35,847 nucleotides of DNA from Acidimicrobiaceae bacterium UBA2093. GTDB lineage: Bacteria; Actinomycetota; Acidimicrobiia; Acidimicrobiales; Ilumatobacteraceae. Of this stretch, positions 33,237 to 35,847 are shown in pieces; the first letter of the stretch is position 1, and every line of letters begins with the position of its first letter. The translations under genes were made by a program, and so were the position numbers. Below the pieces are notes generated by a model. That model made no database searches. It was not told the DNA's origin and saw only the letters and a program-made list of their open reading frames with translations. The stretch spans positions 70,172 to 106,018 of the forward strand of contig DCZD01000043.1 in NCBI GenBank assembly GCA_002331255.1. Direction: 5' to 3'.

Positions 33237-34417
33237 CCGACTGGAGCTTCCTTGCGAAGCCGTGGGCTGGTCGAACGTACGGAGGGACCGGCGAACAGGA
33301 GGCCCGCCACAACCAATGAGGCCATGATTACCGCGGCAACCGTAAACGTCACCGTGCGGCCAAGGTGCTCGTAATTGAGTCCTGCTAGAGCGGCAGCAAC
33401 GCCGCCAATCAATGTCTGAAGACCCCCCATGAGGCCCTGGGCGCCAGCGAGTCGTTCAGGTGGCGCGACCATGCTGACTGCCATGCCCGAGCCGGTGACG
33501 GTTAGTCCGTCGACGATTCCGTGAAATAGTCCGATTGTCAAGATGATGATCGGAACGGTGAGTAGTCCGTACGACACCATGAAGATCGCGCCGAACAGAA
33601 TTCCAACTGCAGCAGCTACGAATGGCCCGACATGTTGAGTCAGCCGACCACCGACGGGACCGAGAAATACCAGTGGTAACGCAAATGCCGTGATTCCGAC
33701 GTTCGACATCCAGTTCGATGCTCCGAGATCATCCATCATGACGACGAACGTTGCATCGAACGTGCCGATCATGAGGAAGAGAGCAACTCCGATGAGGATT
33801 GCACCAGCAAGTGGCTTGACGCGGAGAAGATCGAACGCGAGTCGTTTGTCCGTGCGCAACTCTTCCGACGTCTCCGGCACCTCAAGACGCGCGACCAAGA
33901 AGCCGAGTATGAGAAGTGCACCGGCAACGATGATGAACGGCGCGCCGAACCCAACAGTGTCGGCCAGAATCGCAGAGAGCACAGGACCAGTCGCAAAGCC
34001 GGCAACATCGAACGAAAGAATCCGTCCAAGGTTTCGTCCCATGTTTTCGCGATCGCTCTGGACCACGATTCGACGCACCGCTGGCAGTGCGGCACCGGCA
34101 CCGACTCCCATGAGGAAGCGACTCAACGCAAGCACGGTGAAGTTCGTGCCGAATGCCATACCAAGAGTTCCGATTGCCTCGATCCAGGCACCAAGCATGA
34201 CCAAACGTCGCGCGTGTCCTTTGTCAGCCATTGGTGCGATGAGTATCTGGGCCGCGAACGATGTGAAGAATCCGAGCGCGACAAGTAGGCCGAGGCTCGA
34301 TTCTGAGATTCCATAGTTGTCGCGAAAATCATCGAGCACGGTGAACATGACGCCGTAGCCCATCGAACTGGCTAGAGACACGACCTGAAGCGTGGGCACC
34401 AACCTTCGAGACGACAT
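33233..34417 (-). CDS. MFS transporter
   Basis: 394 aa with twelve hydrophobic helices. The loop 2-3 motif is present as MADKGHARRLVMLG (DxxGxRR type), and helix 4 RFLMGVGAGAALPAVRRIV is typical of drug/H+ antiporter-like MFS proteins. The second half begins near residue 205 (LAGAILIGVALFLMIG). Probably an exporter; substrate unknown. A leaderless-type -10 box precedes the ATG. First gene of a two-gene unit with EamA. Confidence 0.88.
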   Translation of the reverse strand: MSSRRLVPTLQVVSLASSMGYGVMFTVLDDFRDNYGISESSLGLLVALGFFTSFAAQILIAPMADKGHARRLVMLGAWIEAIGTLGMAFGTNFTVLALSRFLMGVGAGAALPAVRRIVVQSDRENMGRNLGRILSFDVAGFATGPVLSAILADTVGFGAPFIIVAGALLILGFLVARLEVPETSEELRTDKRLAFDLLRVKPLAGAILIGVALFLMIGTFDATFVVMMDDLGASNWMSNVGITAFALPLVFLGPVGGRLTQHVGPFVAAAVGILFGAIFMVSYGLLTVPIIILTIGLFHGIVDGLTVTGSGMAVSMVAPPERLAGAQGLMGGLQTLIGGVAAALAGLNYEHLGRTVTFTVAAVIMASLVVAGLLFAGPSVRSTSPRLRKEAPVG

Positions 34418-34424
34418 CTGTTCC

Positions 34425-34430
34425 AGCCTA
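34425..34430 (-). promoter_or_regulatory. -10 box, leaderless promoter of the MFS-EamA unit
   Basis: TAGGCT on the minus strand ends 7 nt before the ATG at 34417. It lies in the 21-nt gap after the Nudix gene and has no Shine-Dalgarno sequence behind it. Confidence 0.5.
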
Positions 34431-34438
34431 AGGTGCAG

Positions 34439-34954
34439 TCAGCTGTTCAATGTGAGATGCACGTGACGTGACAATTCAGGCCACGATGCACGAAGTCCTG
34501 GGTGCAAATCGAATTCGTGAACTTCTTCGATATGCACCCAGCGCAGATCATCTGATTCAGCATTCGCCGCGAAAGCACCTGCGTCACCGTGAGTGTGTGC
34601 GATCACTGTGTCGTAACGCCACGTGCCGTGATCGTCGGAGAAGATTGCGCGCACCTCAAGCATGTGCGAAACAATCCCAGCTTCTTCTTCTGCTTCGCGC
34701 TTCGCAGCATCGATTGCATCTTCGTGAGAGTCGAGCGCACCACCTGGAAGCGCCCATGTACCGCCGCCGTGCGTCCACGCGGCACGCAGCTGCAGAAGTA
34801 CATGGGGCGTGTCGAGGTCGGTGCGTACCAAGAGAAGGCCGGCGGCCCCGTGAAGGCCCCAGTGCCGATTGCCGCAGGCGCAGAACACCCACCCATCACC
34901 GTCTCGGAACCCCATCAAAGCAATGGTGTCACAGCCGGCTCGGGTGCGGTCCAT
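34439..34954 (-). CDS. Nudix hydrolase
   Basis: 171 aa. The Nudix box is complete: GGALDSHEDAIDAAKREAEEEAGI (G-x5-E-x7-REAEEEAG), with the metal-binding glutamates present. A short N-terminal CACGNRHWG segment precedes the first strand (GAAGLLLVRTD); this cysteine/histidine-bearing lead-in also occurs in other actinobacterial Nudix proteins. It should cleave a nucleoside diphosphate linked to another group; the substrate cannot be named. The start may instead be the ATG at 34915 (MGFRDGDGW). Divergent from metY. Confidence 0.87.
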   Translation of the reverse strand: MDRTRAGCDTIALMGFRDGDGWVFCACGNRHWGLHGAAGLLLVRTDLDTPHVLLQLRAAWTHGGGTWALPGGALDSHEDAIDAAKREAEEEAGIVSHMLEVRAIFSDDHGTWRYDTVIAHTHGDAGAFAANAESDDLRWVHIEEVHEFDLHPGLRASWPELSRHVHLTLNS

Positions 34955-34987
34955 GCGGACTCTGCGACCGCCCTAAAGGAATTAAGA

Positions 34988-35010
34988 AATCCGACTTGTT
35001 TGGTCGGGTT
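34988..35010. promoter_or_regulatory. Palindrome over the metY -35 region (candidate operator)
   Basis: Nine-base arms AAATCCGAC (34987-34995) and GTCGGGTTT (35003-35011, one G-T mismatch) around a 7-nt centre. The centre contains the TTGTTT -35 hexamer. A repressor dimer bound here would block metY transcription. No regulator is identified. Confidence 0.4.
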
Positions 35011-35024
35011 TTGGCTTGTAGCGT
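34996..35024 (+). promoter_or_regulatory. -35/-10 promoter of metY
   Basis: TTGTTT (34996-35001), 17-nt spacer, TAGCGT (35019-35024). The start of transcription would fall 1-3 nt before the ATG at 35034, so the leader is minimal. Confidence 0.5.
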
Positions 35025-35033
35025 CTGGCGCCT

Positions 35034-35847
35034 ATGACGAATGCCAATTGGGGTTTTGAGACCCGCCAGATTCATGCCGGACAAGAGCCAGACCCGACAA
35101 CAGGTGCGCGCGCAGTACCGATTTATCAGACGACCTCGTACCAGTTCCGCGACTCGGCGCATGCACAGAATCTGTTCGCACTTGCTGAGATCGGCAACAT
35201 CTATACGCGAATCATGAACCCCACGCAGGGTGTGCTCGAAGCCCGACTCAGTTCGCTCGAAGGTGGAATCACTACAGCAGTTGGATTGCCAGGTGCGTTG
35301 GTTGTGTCGAGCGGTCAAAGTGCTGAGACACTTGCAATTCTCACTTTGGCTGAAGCAGGTAGCCACATCGTTGCATCACCATCGCTGTACGGCGGTACGT
35401 ACAACTTGTTCCACTACACACTGCCAAAGATGGGCATCGAAGTGTCGTTCGTTGATGATCCACATGATCTCAGTCAGTGGAAGAGTGCCATTCGTCCGAA
35501 CACGAAGGCGTTCTACGGAGAAGTTCTTGCGAACCCACGCAACGACGTGTTCGACATCGAAGGCGTCTCAAAGGTCGCACATGAGAACGGCATTCCGTTG
35601 ATTGTCGACAACACTGTGCCGTCACCGTACGGCGTTCGTCCGATTGAGTGGGGAGCCGACATCGTCGTGCACTCGCTTACCAAGTTCATCGGTGGTCACG
35701 GAACGTCGATCGGCGGCGCCATCATTGACGGCGGCACGTTCGACTTTGGTGCGAGTGGCCGCTTCCCGAACTTCACTGAACCAGACCCGAGTTATCACGG
35801 CCTCGCATACTGGCCAGCTCTTGGTGCAGGTTCGTACATCATCAAGG
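35034..35847 (+). CDS. metY: O-acetylhomoserine sulfhydrylase (PLP-dependent), 3' end beyond window
   Basis: First 271 codons of a gene that runs off the window end. Cys/Met-metabolism PLP enzyme: FETRQIHAGQEPDPTTGARAVPIYQTTSYQF at the N-terminus, YTRIMNPT, SSGQSAETLAIL, SLYGGTYNLF, IVDNTVPSPYGVRP and the PLP lysine in VHSLTKFIGGHG. The GTYNLF and NPT details match MetY (O-acetylhomoserine plus sulfide to homocysteine) better than cystathionine gamma-synthase. Full-length relatives are about 430 aa, so roughly 160 residues are missing here. ATG start follows a near-leaderless promoter. Confidence 0.92.
   Translation, partial: MTNANWGFETRQIHAGQEPDPTTGARAVPIYQTTSYQFRDSAHAQNLFALAEIGNIYTRIMNPTQGVLEARLSSLEGGITTAVGLPGALVVSSGQSAETLAILTLAEAGSHIVASPSLYGGTYNLFHYTLPKMGIEVSFVDDPHDLSQWKSAIRPNTKAFYGEVLANPRNDVFDIEGVSKVAHENGIPLIVDNTVPSPYGVRPIEWGADIVVHSLTKFIGGHGTSIGGAIIDGGTFDFGASGRFPNFTEPDPSYHGLAYWPALGAGSYIIK

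Noticed and set aside
34955..35033. SAM-type riboswitch or Rho-independent terminator before metY.
   Set aside because: The whole gap is only 79 nt, the hairpin overlaps the -35 box and so is not transcribed from the metY promoter, and there is no multi-stem riboswitch pattern.

Overview
The window looks like a chromosome segment from an actinobacterium of moderate GC content (mid-50s per cent by eye). An Acidimicrobiia / Ilumatobacter-like lineage fits best. That assignment is inference from gene content (F420-type luciferase-like oxidoreductase, many SDRs, an ACAD10/11-type acyl-CoA dehydrogenase, secreted proteins with cysteine-bearing Ig-like repeats) and from many genes that appear to be transcribed without a leader. 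I see no rRNA, tRNA, CRISPR array, insertion sequence or phage gene, and no gene-free stretch above 300 bases.

Layout. 1-3815 (minus): sugar-phosphate-isomerase-like TIM barrel, RmuC, and an ABC ATPase/permease pair. 3865-8009 (plus): a large secreted protein and a GH78 alpha-L-rhamnosidase. 8018-9928 (minus): an alkylsulfatase. 9996-10892 (plus): an EamA transporter. 10992-19286 (plus): a compact nine-gene block (SDR, acyl-CoA dehydrogenase, SRPBCC protein, MFS transporter, an SDR-like protein without catalytic residues, a full SDR, SnoaL/NTF2-like protein, LLM oxidoreductase, acyl-CoA synthetase) that reads as a catabolic pathway for an unidentified cyclic or hydrophobic carboxylic acid. 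19327-21063: a second secreted protein distantly resembling the first. 21084-22013 (minus): EamA. 22088-26973 (plus): livH-livM-livG-livF plus a tandem GNAT acetyltransferase, closed by a strong bidirectional terminator. 27060-28391 (minus): the cognate substrate-binding lipoprotein. 28492-32372 (plus): TauE/SafE permease, SDR, and a lone molybdenum hydroxylase large subunit. 32361-34954 (minus): EamA, MFS and Nudix genes. 35034-end (plus): start of an O-acetylhomoserine sulfhydrylase gene.

The most striking observation is the LivK-type binding protein at 27060-28391. The segment that normally forms the C-terminal third of this family lies directly after the lipoprotein signal, and the usual N-terminal two thirds follow and end the protein, so the gene looks circularly permuted. 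Other points of note are LivH with an extra exported beta-domain, an overlapping SDR/pseudo-SDR pair recalling BbsCD-type heteromers, a series of TANNNT -10 boxes 6-7 nt from start codons, an orphan molybdenum hydroxylase subunit, and a palindrome over the metY -35 box.
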